DNA of 64,000 nt from Andrena cerasifolii (lineage: Eukaryota > Arthropoda > Insecta > Hymenoptera > Andrenidae). A program made the position numbers and the translations under genes. Within the stretch, counting starts at the first letter, position 1, and every line of letters begins with the position of its first letter. This document shows, piece after piece, positions 19,654 to 31,690 of this stretch. Below the pieces are notes generated by a model. The model ran no database searches. It was not told where the DNA came from and was given only the letters and a program-made list of their open reading frames with translations. The stretch spans positions 3,472,001-3,536,000 of the forward strand of contig NC_135124.1 of the NCBI RefSeq assembly GCF_050908995.1, given 5' to 3'.

Positions 19654-20030
19654 TCGTATGTATCACATGGTTGAATATAGTAGAGAAAGGAATGAGGGTG
19701 AAATTAGCAGAAGTTTTAAATGTTTGAAATTAGTTAAAGGATAAACTCCGTACGAAATTCACTGGACAGCCACGCAACAAGGCGATGGCAATAACTTTAT
19801 AAAATATTCGTAATAAAATCTTTTAATTTTAGGTATAACGTCCACTAGGAACTCTTCATTTCTGTGTATCAGTATGCGCACATAGTCCTGACTGAAATAA
19901 TAGGGTTTATTATAGCTAGTCCATAATTAAACAATTGTACAGAAATTGGAAAACCCTATGTAATGTTTACAGTGTACTTATTTATAATAGTTTTGAATTT
20001 TAAACAGTACGTAATTACCTCAACTTTAAT
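19654..20030. other. Spacer, nothing recognised
   Basis: AT-rich noncoding sequence. Confidence 0.3.
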
Positions 20031-20095
20031 ATATATTATAATAATAATATATATATATATATTATTATTATAATTATAATATATATATATAATTT
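20031..20095. repeat. (TA)/(TTA) microsatellite, palindromic
   Basis: A run of alternating TA with ATT/AAT units is symmetrical around about 20060. Low complexity. Confidence 0.85.
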
Positions 20096-20501
20096 AAAAG
20101 AAAATCTGAGAGACGGCGCGAGCGCTCCGCACCGAAGATATTTACCTAGCTCATAGAGAGCAGATTTTACTCCCTCGTTTGAACATTATCCAAAATTTTA
20201 ATTCCGATTTCTTCAGCCCTTTCCTTCAATTGATTTAATTATATTGTCCAAAGTAGTTCGAAAATCGTAGTAGAATTGAATCAAATGGTACGAACAAGAG
20301 ATAGTGTATACTCAACGTAACAAAAGTGTGATTAACTGTAATCTAGAGCATACAGTAAGCGCATGATGGAGAGTTTTTAAGTACCCACTGATATTTACTT
20401 AATTACCGAACCACGAGGTTATCCAATATTTGCATTTCGAGGAATGCACATAAACAAAAAGCTACTAGTTTGAGTGTAATTTATGTTACGTTTTTCTTTA
20501 A

Positions 20502-20749
20502 CCTTTTGACTGCGGCACACTCTCGGAGAGAACCATCAATACAGACGGCGCGATATTCGCATATCAGTTGCTGCGACTGGTTGTCCACTGACTACCTACT
20601 GACACCGAAACGGTACCCGGAGATTTGATACCATTCTTAGGGGTGAAAAAAATAAATAATTGCAAATAAATTAAAAATATTCATTTTATCTTTCGTATAT
20701 AATGACAGGCTTGTCAGAGCGTATATATACGCCTTTCGTAGTCAAAGGG
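20502..20749 (+). mobile_element. piggyBac-like MITE, family A, copy 1
   Basis: TTAA (20498-20501) precedes CCTTTTGACT; the right end is AGTCAAAGGGG followed by a degraded TTAA. The interior has the blocks GACGGCGCGATATTCGCATA and the dyad GCGTATATATACGC. Copies are at 42640-42862 and 61850-64000. Confidence 0.8.
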
Positions 20750-20781
20750 GTAATTTATATCATGTCGTAGGTATCACTTAA

Positions 20782-21490
20782 GGGGTTATACCTGGTCAGG
20801 CGGCCGAAAAGAGGCGAATGTTTGTGAATTTTTATTGAAAACCGGAAGCGTATATTCTTACAGAACATTTTGCACTTAAAAGAGCTACATTTAAAGAACA
20901 TTTGATAATTTTTTTGTAGAAAAATATTTACGTTTATAATAAAGTAACAACCCACATCCAAGAAGGCTTTTTAAAATTTTGGTTTTGCGGTGAGCACTGC
21001 CATTCGCAACCAGATTATCTAAATCAAGAAACAAAAAAGACTTCGTTAGTATATTAATGTATCCTCCGATTGATGGAGAGGATCTTCCGAAATATTAATT
21101 TAAAATAAAATGGCGGCTATTTAAAGTTGAAATCCTGATTTTTTCGCGTGATTTTTGCAAGAAAAAAAAACAGGATTTCAACTTTAAATAGCCGCCATTT
21201 TGTTTTAAATTAATATTTCGGAAGATCCTCTCCATCAATCGGAGGATACATTAATATACTAACGACACCTTTTTTGTTTTTTGATTTTAACAAATTTTTA
21301 ACAATGTTTCTTGGATGTCGGTTGCTACTTTATTATAAACGTAAATATTTTTCTACAAAAAAATACCAAATGTTCTTTAAATGTTGCTCTTTTAAACGCA
21401 AAAAGTTTTGTAAAAATATACGCTTTCGCTTCATCAAAAAAAATTCACAAATATTCGCCTCTTTTCGACCGCCTGACTAGGTATTACCCC
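20782..21490. mobile_element. 709-bp palindrome with TTAA flanks, family J
   Basis: The left end GGGGTTATACCTGGTCAGGC and right end GCCTGACTAGGTATTACCCC are flanked by TTAA (20778-20781 and 21491-21494). Arms pair throughout, including TACGTTTATAATAAAGTA and a very well matched centre (GGCGGCTATTTAAAGTTGAA and complement). Similar frames on opposite strands in the arms are mirror images, not genes. Confidence 0.9.
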
Positions 21491-21494
21491 TTAA

Positions 21495-22485
21495 AGCGTT
21501 TATATTCCTTGTATCTGTAATTACAATTTTAAAACGCGTGTTAAGTCTCTATCATTAACTGTCTAATCACAATGATTAGATTAAGAGTTAATCTATAGGG
21601 GAGTATTATAGATTAATATTTTATTCAAAGAACGATAAATAAATGCAAATAGAAAATAGGAAAATTTATGACTTGGCTATCTATTCTGCCTTACAGACAG
21701 TGAATTTGAATTCGCCGGACAGGCCACACAACCACACACACGCGTGCACGCACAGTGTACAGGGTCATCATTTAATCTTGCAACCTGCGCTCGGGCGAAC
21801 AAGTAAAATGGCAACAGCGCCTCACGGGCCCGGCGCACAGTGTGCGATTTTGGACAAAAATTGCTAGACAGCGCAAATCTTGACCGATTTCAATAATTTT
21901 TTTTTTAAAATACTCGTAAAGGGCTCAGCAATAACGGAGGGATGCAGTAAATCCTGTATTTTTTAGTCTAATCTATAAAAAATATTATTTAGCATAACAT
22001 TACATAAAAACGTAAACTTTGGAAATTGAGGATATTAAAAATGAATAATGAATTTTTTGTAAATTTAATATTAGCTATAAAATAAAAAAATAAATTCAAA
22101 TTTACAAAATTTATGTTTTAAATAAACTGTAAGTGTAGCTGATTTAAATCTGATACTTTTAAATTATATTTTATTTTTATTAGTTTTGATTTTATTTCTA
22201 TATATTCTTTTTTTAATTTTTAGGAATTGTAATTAAAATAGAATTTGATGTGGCAACTAATTTTATAATAATTTGTTAATATAATGTACGGTGCAAAGTA
22301 CCTGTGTGCCAATAAGCGGGTTAAAAGTCAAAAGAAGCCACAAGTGGTTACTGAAAACTAGTCGGAGGTATGTCACTTGTTGAATGAAAGTAAATGCTTA
22401 TCTGAACACTTGTTCAACAAGTACTTGCCACGAGCACCAGAAAAGATCAAGCATGGTCTTCGACGTGTTACTATTACCTGACATT
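21495..22485. other. AT-rich spacer
   Basis: No gene or element ends recognised. A GC-richer patch around 21700-21860 includes a short CA-rich run (ACCACACACACGCG). Confidence 0.3.
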
Positions 22486-22493
22486 GGATAGCT

Positions 22494-22843
22494 CATGGTG
22501 TAAGGATATAAGGTGTGCTCTTGCGCAGCCTTTTCAAATTAGCCAATATCGTGCTCTTCCCAAAATCGTTTGTTTATTTGTTTTCATTATTTTCCTGTGT
22601 TTTTATCAGGATGACGTTGCAAGCTTATTTTTGCTTATATTGCCCAACGAACTATAGTCCCATTTTTTTTATCCCTCCTCTCTCCTTCGGGTCCCAGCAG
22701 CAGCAGCGCACCGGGAGAAAAAGGTGGTCTCCCATCTTTCCCCAGTACACCGCCCCGTGATGCTTAACTTCGGTGATTTAACGAGAACCGGTGTTTTCCA
22801 TCACGGCTACGGCCGTGAGCACACCTTATATCCTTACATCATG
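22494..22843. mobile_element. P-like MITE, family G, copy 2
   Basis: The left end CATGGTGTAAGGATATAAGG and the right end CCTTATATCCTTACATCATG are inverted repeats that extend through GTGTGCTC. They are flanked by an 8-bp duplication GGATAGCT (22486-22493 and 22844-22851). Ends resemble those of P elements. About 250 bp of the interior is a 5S-derived SINE. Confidence 0.75.
22565..22818 (-). mobile_element. 5S-rRNA-derived SINE, copy 2
   Basis: On the complement it reads CACGGCCGTAGCCGTG, ACACCGGTTCTCGTTAAATC, ACCGAAGTTAAGCATCACGG and GGGAGACCACC. This gives a more complete 5S head than copy 1. The same body (GGGACTATAGTTCGTTGGG) and tail follow. It lies 25 bp from the right end of the P-like MITE. 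Confidence 0.85.
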
Positions 22844-22851
22844 GGATAGCT

Positions 22852-22995
22852 TACCATGGTTGGTCTTTTTTCGTCGCTAACATTCTACGGTATTTCATGA
22901 ACATGGTTTAGGACACTGCCAAGCCACAGATTCCCGTATAGAACTCTTCTATTTCGTGAGGGAAACATCACTGCGACGACATCTAATATGAGACA
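22852..22995 (+). repeat. Dispersed repeat family F
   Basis: It contains CTTACCATGGTTGGTC, GTCGCTAACATTCTACGGTA, CATGAACATGGTTTAGGACA and GTGAGGGAAACATCACTGCG. It is inverted relative to the copy at 25955-26165. Confidence 0.7.
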
Positions 22996-23366
22996 CGTTC
23001 ACGTGGTCCTGTCACAAAATTTAATTTACACTGCTTCGGTTATGTTTGCTTTCCCGTTGCTAACATGAAATAAGGGATAGTAGATTCTGACATAAATGCG
23101 TCTTTTTTTGCCTTACAGATTTCCACTAACAATGAGCGTCTTACATTTTAATCTATAAAGACTGCAACAAATAAAATACAAGAATTTATTCATCCCAGTA
23201 TTCGGGTTTCCTAACCCCTCACAATCCCTACAAATACATGACATTCGTTTCCATTCTTTTCATTATTACTCTACTTTCCCGCTTTATTTATTTATGTTGT
23301 TACTTGCGTAACGAATGGCTAGGTCAGGGAAAGTTTTAGTGAAAAAATCCAGATGTAGTCCCGAGT
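22996..23366. other. Spacer, nothing recognised
   Basis: Noncoding AT-rich sequence. Confidence 0.3.
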
Positions 23367-23374
23367 GTAGCCGG

Positions 23375-24025
23375 TAGAGGTGTGCGGGTACCCGACTTTT
23401 CGGGCTCGGATCGGGTCGAGTAAAGTCGGGCGGGCTCGGACGGGGGCCCGGGACAGACGGGCCCACGGGTAGTCCGACTGTGTCGGGTAGCTCGATTATT
23501 TCGGGTAATGCGGTGTTTGATAAGTTGATATACGTATTCAGCTTCTTTAAACAACCAAGTACTCGACAAGCATGTACAAAATCTTTACCTATATGAAACT
23601 TCAGAATAAGATAATTTTCACGTGAAAAAATAATGCTTCTAACGGGTTTATTCAAAATGAACTTCATTTGATACAACCTGTATATTAATTTTGTATAAGG
23701 TGCATAAGTTGAATTTTTACTTAAGGAGGATTTTGAACAAATCCATTAGAAGCATTATTTTTTCACGTGAAAATTATCATATTCTGAAGTTTCATATAGG
23801 TAAAGAGTTTTGTACATGCTTGTCGAGTACTCGGTTGTTTAAAAACGCTGAATACGTATATCAACTTATCAAACACCGCATTACCGGAAATAATCGAGCT
23901 ACCCGACAAAGTCGGACTACCCGTGGGCCCGTCTGGCCCGGGCCCCCGTCCGAGCTCGCCCGACTTTACCCGACTCGACCCGACCGCTCGGGTACTGGTC
24001 CCATTTGATTACCCGCACATCCCTA
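23375..24025. mobile_element. 651-bp palindromic hAT element
   Basis: Ends TAGAGGTGTGCGGGTACCCG and CCCGCACATCCCTA are typical hAT termini. A perfect 8-bp duplication GTAGCCGG flanks it (23367-23374 and 24026-24033). Arms pair through GGGCCCGTCTG, ATACGTATATCAACTTATCA and ATTATTTTTTCACGTGAAAA. The frames seen in both arms are mirror images. Confidence 0.95.
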
Positions 24026-24111
24026 GTAGCCGGGCAATTTTAGCGAATAACTAAGGCGGAGACTTCCCTCGAGCTCGGTGCGCTCATCTGGCGAGGGACT
24101 AGGCAGTAACC

Positions 24112-24762
24112 CAGGGGTGCACACTAAGTCTGCCCTAGGGCAGTCGGTGAGCCCTCGAGCTCGACCGTGGTATGCTCACCCCCACTCCTCGGTATAATGT
24201 CTCGTGGTGGGGAACTCTATGACTGCAAAGGCCCTATGCCTGTTACAACTACAAGCATACTCGCGATAGATATACAAGACCAAACGAAAACGTACAGAAT
24301 TTTATATTATATTCAGAAAGTTAATTTTAACAAATTCGCATACGTAAATTTGAGTATTTGCATTTGAAGATATCTAATAACATATATGTCATATATACAT
24401 ATACAGTGGGCCCCAAAAGTATTCGGATACTTATAAAGTTGGTCCAATATTAGATCCATACGTGAATATACATATATTTCTATGTATAATTTCTTAATAT
24501 TTATTAATCGTGGATTCATTTTTCTTCAATTTGAAACCTTGAGTACAGAGATTGGAATTATAATACTCAATACATTTCTTTTAAAAATTCCCCAAAGTCT
24601 GCCTTACTTTCGGAGCGTCAAACTCTGGAAACCCCTGCGACAGCCTGTGACGCTTCGCCCCCACTACTCCAACCGCTCCCCACTCCGTTGGCGGACCCGC
24701 TTTTTCTTGAACGAGCTCGAATGTGCGCTCGCGCCCGAAATTGGCGGTCCTGTGCACCCCTG
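24112..24762. mobile_element. Non-autonomous hAT element, 651 bp
   Basis: Ends CAGGGGTGCACA and TGTGCACCCCTG are flanked by a perfect 8-bp duplication CAGTAACC (24104-24111 and 24763-24770). It starts only 79 bases after the previous hAT element's duplication. The outer parts are GC-rich and the centre AT-rich. A mariner-type terminus lies inside at 24402. No transposase motif. Confidence 0.9.
24402..24430 (+). repeat. mariner-type terminus
   Basis: TACAGTGGGCCCCAAAAGTA followed by TTCGGATAC is typical of a Tc1/mariner terminal repeat, directly after an (ATATAC)-rich stretch. The opposite end was not found. Confidence 0.5.
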
Positions 24763-24770
24763 CAGTAACC

Positions 24771-25150
24771 CTTGGGCATTAGAGCGGTCCTTGAAATCGC
24801 GACGCCCAAGGATTTTTCAAGGTCTACGCTGCAATGTCTTTCCGCCGATGCCAATGTCTGGACTTCGTCAGCGATGTACGTTGGATCGTGGGAATGTTTG
24901 GGCCTGACCTCCATCTTGGCTATTCGAGGGTAGAGGGTGAAACCTGTCTACCCGGCATTTTAAATAAGAGTTTCTCGGCGCGGATCTTCAGTTGACATTT
25001 TGGGCTCAAGCAAGCAAGTTCACTCGTGAAACATAATTATTTGTGCTACCGACGTCCCTATCCCAGTTGTAAATGACTTAAATGTCATGACATAAAAAAA
25101 GGGACGTCGTTTTATTAATAAATAATTATAGAAACAGATGCCTAACTGTT
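24771..25150. other. Spacer, nothing recognised
   Basis: Moderate GC at first, then AT-rich. No coding motif. Confidence 0.3.
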
Positions 25151-26165
25151 ATAATTCGTAACAGTGTCTTCCATTATAAATTCGTTGATTTAATTTACTT
25201 CGCACATTACAAATTTATCGTTTGCAATTCATCGTTTTCATTTTCATTTCAAACAAGGTCGCATATATATGTATGAACGAGATATCATGCTTCTACGTAC
25301 ATTTGATGAGTGATACCTGTTAGCATAAAATTGTTAGGATTTTTCTTGAAGTTCATTGCAATATAAATTATTTTACATTTATTCTTGGCATCATTTACGC
25401 TACAGCAAATTTTTGAAAATTTTAAAACGACTAGTGACAAATTAATGCTGTTTTTAATCTTGAATCTGAAACTATCTTCAGAAAATTGATTTCAGTGAGG
25501 TTTAGCTACTTCAAATCACAGTTGAAAAAAGTGAAAGTTAAGTAAGATTTGACTACAAACTACATATTGATATACTGCTTAAAGTGAGTCTTGCTTACAT
25601 AAAAGCATGAAAATGAAAATAAAAGTATGTGGGAATTAGTATTTATTATATTCGCGTGAAAATGTATGGAAATGTGTATTTATTACAAAATGGAAATATA
25701 TGTAACTTTAACAACAGACAAACATAAGCTCAATAATTAAATTTTTTTTTAATAATTTTAGTAATTTTCGTATTTTTCTATAATTTCAAATGAAATTCCA
25801 ACTAGGTAAATAATGTATTACACAAAATTTAAAGGTAGTGCTTAATTTTAAACCTGGAATTGTACCGTTTTTCCACTAGTCGTTTTTAAAATGATAACAT
25901 TTAAAAAATTGACACACCCTACTACAGAGCAGACCGCGAAGATTTATATACTTAATTATGATAATGCAGATGTCGTCGCAGTGATGTTTCCCTCACGAAC
26001 TAGAAGTATTCTAGACGGGAACCTGTGGTTTGGCAGTGCCCTAAACCATGTTCATGAAATACTGTAGAATGTTAGCGACAAAAAAGGCTAAACATGGTAA
26101 GCTATATATCCCACAATCGAATCTCGATCAGCCACTGATCGTTTGAGCCGCGCGACCTTGACGTT
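25150..26165 (-). repeat. Region with family F and related dispersed repeats
   Basis: 25955-26165 is a minus-strand copy of family F (GCAGTGATGTTTCCCTCACG, CCTAAACCATGTTCATGAAA, GTTTGAGCCGCGC). 25185-25300 (TTTGCAATTCATCGTTTTCA and context) matches 48135-48260. The two blocks belong to the same larger repeat, because both also occur close together at 48040-48300, but their relative orientation differs. Confidence 0.55.
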
Positions 26166-26169
26166 TCCT

Positions 26170-27400
26170 GCTGTTGCGTTTGCACAGTAGATACCGAAAT
26201 TCTATCACAACAATTAACTTCGAAATAGCCAAAAATCTTATCATGGAAAGAACCATTGCTGATAAGGAAAGGTCATAGTAGTGAGATCACTGATATCAAC
26301 AAAATTTGTACTGATGGACACGAGGATATGAACAGACAAAATCGAGCATATATCACGAATATTGTTAACTTTCTCACACTGAAGAATAGCTTTGATTAGT
26401 TGAAGTAAAGTAGATTTTATATCGCTCTCCTAGTTGCCAGAGCACGTAATTTGCTATCCAATATTCGAATTATTCATCAATGTTGTTTTTTGTAAACAAA
26501 ATTTTCGTAGCAACCAGTTTTTTAATTGTCTGATTTTTTCTAATAATTCATTCGCTAATAAAAAAAAAACACACGTGGTCACGAAACTAAGCCTGAGGAA
26601 TGATTTCTCTTCTTTGGATTGGATTTCGCTATAGATATATGCATTTCTACATTTCAAGGGTTCAGAAGCCAATCAATGTACATATGTACTTAAGTACATT
26701 AGCATTAAAACCGAAATTAACACTGTTTGCCCTCTGAATAATTTTGCCTAACAATTCCATGGTCAATATATGTATGTAAGTAGCGCCATCTATTGCTTAC
26801 GTAAGAAAGTAGTAACTCAACTGTATTTATCAGCTGAAAGTTCCAACAATACAGAGGTTTCTGAACTACGTAACTTATTTTCGGGGAAAGCTGCACTGAT
26901 CGGCTTCTGAACCCTTCGTTTATACTTCACATTATTCCATATCGATTTCGAATCTGGTAATAATAAATCTTTTACACGTTGATTCTGGAAAATTATGTTT
27001 TTTTTTACATACATACGTCTTTCACACTGTTCGTGGACAACAACAAAATAATTTACGTTAAAGACGCATGCAGCGAGTGATATAAATAAACTTAAAACTC
27101 CTTGAATTACCATAATTTACCTTGTTACCTGAGCTAATCATGACGGGTACTTTAGTCTGTTAACACATTAACAGCAAATATGCTGTAAAGCGTGGAGTTC
27201 TTGAAACAAAAGGCCGGATATGAATGTATCTGCTTATTTTAATAATGAATTCGCTGGGAATCTAATTGAAACTGGTGATTGCCCGTTATTGATCTCTCCG
27301 TGCAAATGCATTCCACAGTTGTAGACAAAGAAAAAATAAAAGAATTGAAAAAAGGACGGTTCTATTTCAAAGGGGAATAGAAGCAGAGTTTACGAATCGA
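26170..27400. other. AT-rich sequence without identifiable gene
   Basis: Frames of 66-98 residues on both strands lack recognisable domains. No clear element ends. Confidence 0.3.
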
Positions 27401-27830
27401 AGTGAAATAGTTCGTCGACGCGCCACCAACAGTGGAACGCCGCCAGCTTCGATGAATTGTAGCCGGCCGTTGGATAGAGGGACGCCTAAATCAGACACGT
27501 TGCGACGCTGGTCGAACTACAGCTCAGCTGAGATCGCCTGAGCCAATCGCGTGGCGTGTTGCTGCTCTCGCCACCTGAACCGGCGAATGGTGTCCATTGA
27601 AATCGTACGACACTAGTTGCAGCGGCGGCTGCACGGTCTGACTGTGGTCATATCGGCGTGTTCCCGCGCGTACCTCGTGGAACTCACTGTCAGCACACGT
27701 GCAAGCCGTGATGCATTGAGACAGGACGCTAGCGCCACGCACACATCCACCAATGAGAATGAGCAAACTCAAATGTTCCGATAACGGACAAATAGTTAAC
27801 ACTTAACACTCTGACGGTCGCACGTTTCGG
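27401..27830. other. GC-rich stretch
   Basis: GC- and CpG-rich compared with the flanks. The first part (GAAGTGAAATAGTTCG, CGCCACCAACAGTGG) resembles the centre of the family-L palindrome at 36250-36290. The 92-residue minus-strand frame is not recognisable. It may be a diverged repeat or unique regulatory DNA. Confidence 0.25.
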
Positions 27831-27873
27831 AGCAACAACGTCCGATACCCTGCTCTTCGTTACTAACTGTTAA

Positions 27874-28400
27874 GGAGGTGTCGGACGTACAATATTAGAC
27901 AAAAGTATATGAAACTTGAAGTACTTGAATATCTAGGTCTTACGCATAGTAAATCTAGATGCAAGGAGTTGGGGTCTTATTTTTACTCGTAGAGAGGGAT
28001 TTTTCTCTTTACAAATGCTTTTTCAAGCATTATTTGCTGAACTTTTGGCAGTGAAAATGCCCTGAATTCACAATTTTCTCAAGTTAGAATTTATTTCTTT
28101 AAAACGGTGTAGTGAAAAGAATTGAAACTCGGCAGATATTTTAATCTATCCATATACTATGTGTATAAAAAAAATGAAAACATTGGTACTATTTCTTCAG
28201 CATTTTTTCAGCTGTTTTATCTGTCGAGGTCGTCTCTTTCCATAAGAGTACGTTTAAGGTCAGTGAAAATTAAAATCGTTATAACTCAGCAACCATTTAG
28301 TGAATTCGGTTAAAATTTTTGGAGCACATCAGGAAGATTAGAAAGAACAATCTCACAAATTCTCATCGACTTGGCACCATTTTGAAGATAGGTCCAATAC
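27874..28400. repeat. Half of a TTAA-bounded foldback (family J-like)
   Basis: TTAA at 27870-27873 is followed by GGAGGTGTCGGACG, similar to the left end of the palindrome at 40535. The right arm was not found. Confidence 0.3.
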
Positions 28401-29680
28401 ATCCGTAAAATATTGTAACTATTTTATTTTATTAGAAAGAACCCAGAAAATAAATAAACGTATGCCTTTTTATACATTTTTCTTGCAAAACACTGATCAC
28501 TCGTGACATATGAATTTATGAGAAATGAAAATTGTAAGAGCTGTATGAATTTGTATGAATGTACTAGAAATCGTTTCCAAATGTCCAGTACTGATTTAGA
28601 AAACACGGGTACAATTTTATGAAGATAAGTTGCGTACGGAAACATAAAATAGCACTCTTGGAAAACGTACTATTCTGATGAAACAAATTGAAATGTAGGT
28701 TCTATACCATCGATCAAAGAACAGTAGAGGAAGTGCAGTATATTTGGAATACCAGTTTGTTTAAGGCGAATAAAAAATTACGGTAGAGGATGGGAACAAA
28801 TAAAACTACATAATATCATAGGGAAACTAATAAACTTTTATATTTCAAATTCTCAGTAATAATAAAAAAACAAAAAGTAGCTGAAACTTTGGTCTAAATG
28901 AAAAATGACGGGAAGCTAATTTACCTTCACTTTATAAATTTAAAAAAAAAACATGTAGATAAAATTATTTTCTTTCATAATGTAATCAGGCTCAAAAATC
29001 ACAACATAGGAATAATCTTAGGTAAATAAAAATGGACAGCGCTGGCCCAAACCGGCGCGGCGGCAGCCGTTACGCGTGAAACAAAAACATCGCTAAACCT
29101 TGGAATATTCCAAATTACCTTCGCCTTCGGTACTCCGAATTAGCAACACTGCATTGAAACAAAAAATTGCATGTCACGCTTTGTATTCTCGAAATTATCG
29201 CGATACTGACGCGGAACCATAGAGGGGACATGCAAATGAGTAGATAAAGTGTTGACCCTCTAAAATTTTGACACATTTTGCAGATTCTCGTTTTCTTATT
29301 CTGCGGATTAAATCGAAAATCAAAAAAATGGCGGTTGGCCCTATTATCTGCGGGGTTAAAAATTAGATAACGTTAGTAGTTTATTAGATACTTCGATATT
29401 CGAAATTACCAACAGTATTCCAAATATGCTGCGCTTCCTTTAATGTTTATAAAAATACTGGTACAATTAAGTTATTTCGAGAGACTCTGGCGATGAAAGG
29501 TCATAAGATCAAAGGAGCAAAGCAGCCAAAATCCATGAAATTCAAAATCACGCAAACAACGTGACGACGGTTGATTATATTTTAACAATATACTTTGACC
29601 CGTTCAGCTCCTAATGGTTACGACGACCACCGTAAGGGGTGGAAAAAGAATGTCCAATTCTCGAGGTATGCACATACATA
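28401..29680. other. Spacer, nothing recognised
   Basis: AT-rich; a small GC-rich patch at 29040-29090. No gene identified. Confidence 0.3.
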
Positions 29681-30095
29681 TACCGGGTGGGTCACCGAAT
29701 ATTTAAACCCAAAATATTTCCGTTGCTTTTTAATATTAAAAGAAAATGTCCGGGGACAAAAATATTTGCTTCAGATCAGAGGGGCGATTATTGGGATGGA
29801 GATTTCTTTTCAAGGTTATATTTTCCGAGATTTCAAAGGTCGTCGATGTTTTTTTAAATGGGGTGACATATTTTCATTAGCGTAACGCTATAGGCAATAA
29901 AGCGAAAAATTCAATCGTCTATAATATGTTGACCTTCAAATGACCTTCGGACAAATAAATCAAGACAAGAATTGGACAGAAGTTTTCCCGCCCGCTAAAT
30001 TGGACGCGGTGGAACTGTTTGATGGCTAGCACGTTCACCTGATTTGACTCCACTAGATTTATTTTTCTGAGAACATATTCTTTTTCTGTTTATGT
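29681..30095 (+). pseudogene. mariner-type element remnant with DDE fragment
   Basis: A likely terminus ACCGGGTGGGTCACCGAATA follows TA near 29680. Near 29990-30090 the translation reads IGRGGTV, a stop, then WLARSPDLTPLDLFF, a stop, EHI. This is the third catalytic block of mariner-type transposases (RSPDLTPLDFFLWG). In-frame stops and missing upstream motifs mark it as dead. The 96-residue frame at 29595 is not part of it. Confidence 0.65.
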
Positions 30096-30124
30096 ACATT
30101 TAATAATATGAAATACTTTTCTAA

Positions 30125-31439
30125 CTCGGCGGGAGGCGCTACTGGGTAAAATTTACCACAGAGGCGCTAGTTGCGAAAATATGAAGACTGTTTGAGCTTT
30201 TGTTACAATTTTTTAAAGAACTTTAATAAAGATTTTTAGATATTTCATAAATTTTCTTTGATTCTTAAAACACTGTACTTTAACATAAAAATTACAAAGT
30301 TAAGAAAAAAAATATTCTGAAACCGTGGTTTTTTACGCTTCAATGTTGGGTATTTTAACCCGGTAGCGACAACCTGTGTTACAGTATAGGGCGCGCCTCC
30401 CGCCGCACAGTGGTACGGTACATAATGACATTTTTTGTTCAAATCACCCTACAGGTCGTAATTTTTCAGAGAACTTGACGATTTTTCTTTTGAATTCTTC
30501 GCAATTAAATTCTCTATCGATCTGTGCGGCCGAAATCTTGAATTTCGTTGCTGATTTTTTTATATTTAACGAATTATACAGCATTTTTTGAAGATCAGTA
30601 TCTGTGGCCTTTTTTGCCGGCTGGTCCGAATTTAAAGTCAGATTTTCGAAATTGAAGGTGGTGAATGCAATATGTTGAAGCAAAATTTGAGAAAATGGGC
30701 TTATTCGGAAGAAACGTAGTGCCTTTAGTTTTTCGGGGACGCTGATTATGAATATCAGGTAATTATTATAAAGATCAAATTTTTTATTTGTACCACAAAT
30801 CTAATACAGTAGATCAAATTGTAAAATTTAAAATGGCGGATGGACATTCGTATTTTCACAAATTTTTACGCATCTCATCAATGTGTACGTGATTTTTGCA
30901 TATTTAAGCCTATTCCTCTGCGTTCATACGCGTTCTTATATTTGACTTTTCGGATTCAATATTGATGAGCAAGATTTTTAATGTTTGATATTTTTAGGCC
31001 TGATTCACTTAACGTTTTATCCTAGTTGCCTTTAGAAATCCGATTTTATTATGTGCAATCTTATTTGAGGAGCAGGATTTGTGATTTTTTGTTTATGTAC
31101 GTGTTTAAAAACATCAAACATTAAAAATCCTGCTCATCAATATTGAGTCAGAAAAGTCAACTATATTCGGCATATTGGATTCACCACCTTCAATTTCGAA
31201 AATCTGACTTTAAATTCGGAACAGGCGGCCAAAAAAGCCCACAGATACTGATCTTCGAAAAGTGCAGTATAATTCGCTAAATATAAAAAAATCAGCAAGG
31301 AAATTCAAGATTTCGGCCGGACAGATCGATAGAGAATTTAATTGCGAAGAATTAAAAAAAAAAATCGTCGAGTTTTCTGAAAAATTACGACCTGTAGGGT
31401 GATTTGAATAAAAAATGTCATGCACCACTGTGCGCAGGG
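30125..31439. mobile_element. TTAA-bounded MITE, family N, copy 2 (interrupted)
   Basis: The left end CGGCGGGAGGCGCTACTGGG and the inner right end GCGCCTCCCGC are followed, after a foldback insertion, by CAGGG and TTAA (31440-31443). Copy 1 shows the right terminus as GCGCCTCCCGCCGGG-TTAA, so the foldback at 30404-31434 entered the last few bases. The left TTAA has decayed. Confidence 0.7.
30404..31434. mobile_element. 1.03-kb foldback element, family O
   Basis: Ends CGCACAGTGG and CCACTGTGCG. Arms of about 250 bp pair through TTCAAATCACCCTACAGGTC and TAAAGTCAGATTTTCGAAAT. Inside, a further inverted pair (GATTCAATATTGATGAGCAA near 30953 and its complement near 31130) makes a palindrome within a palindrome. 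No clear target duplication. Noncoding. Confidence 0.75.
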
Positions 31440-31690
31440 TTAACGGCGCGTGGCTCGGCGAGTCTGCCGACTCGTCAAGTCTGGCGAGCGCGAGTTGGCG
31501 AGCCACGAGCATTCCCACGTCGCGGCTAGGCTCGCCGTTGCAGCCAAGCCAAATTTTTCTTTGACTCCTGTCACATTTACCGACAGCGAACGGGAAGCTC
31601 GAGCCAAGCCGCGCGAGCCCGAGCTCATCATTCCCGCGACGCGTGGCTCGGTCAGTACGACGCAAAACTCGTCGGACCACGCACCGCTGC
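31440..31690. other. GC-rich patch with direct repeats
   Basis: CGCGTGGCTCGGCGAG near 31447 and CGCGTGGCTCGGTCAG near 31638 are near-identical direct repeats in a GC-rich block. No protein recognised on either strand. Confidence 0.4.

Noticed and set aside
20755..21520. Similar frames (starting MDVGCYFIINVNIFLQ) on opposite strands
   Set aside because: They are mirror images produced by the arms of the 709-bp palindrome.
18689..22818. Functional 5S rRNA genes
   Set aside because: The 3' half diverges from 5S and is joined to the same unrelated body and tail in both copies, as in a SINE.
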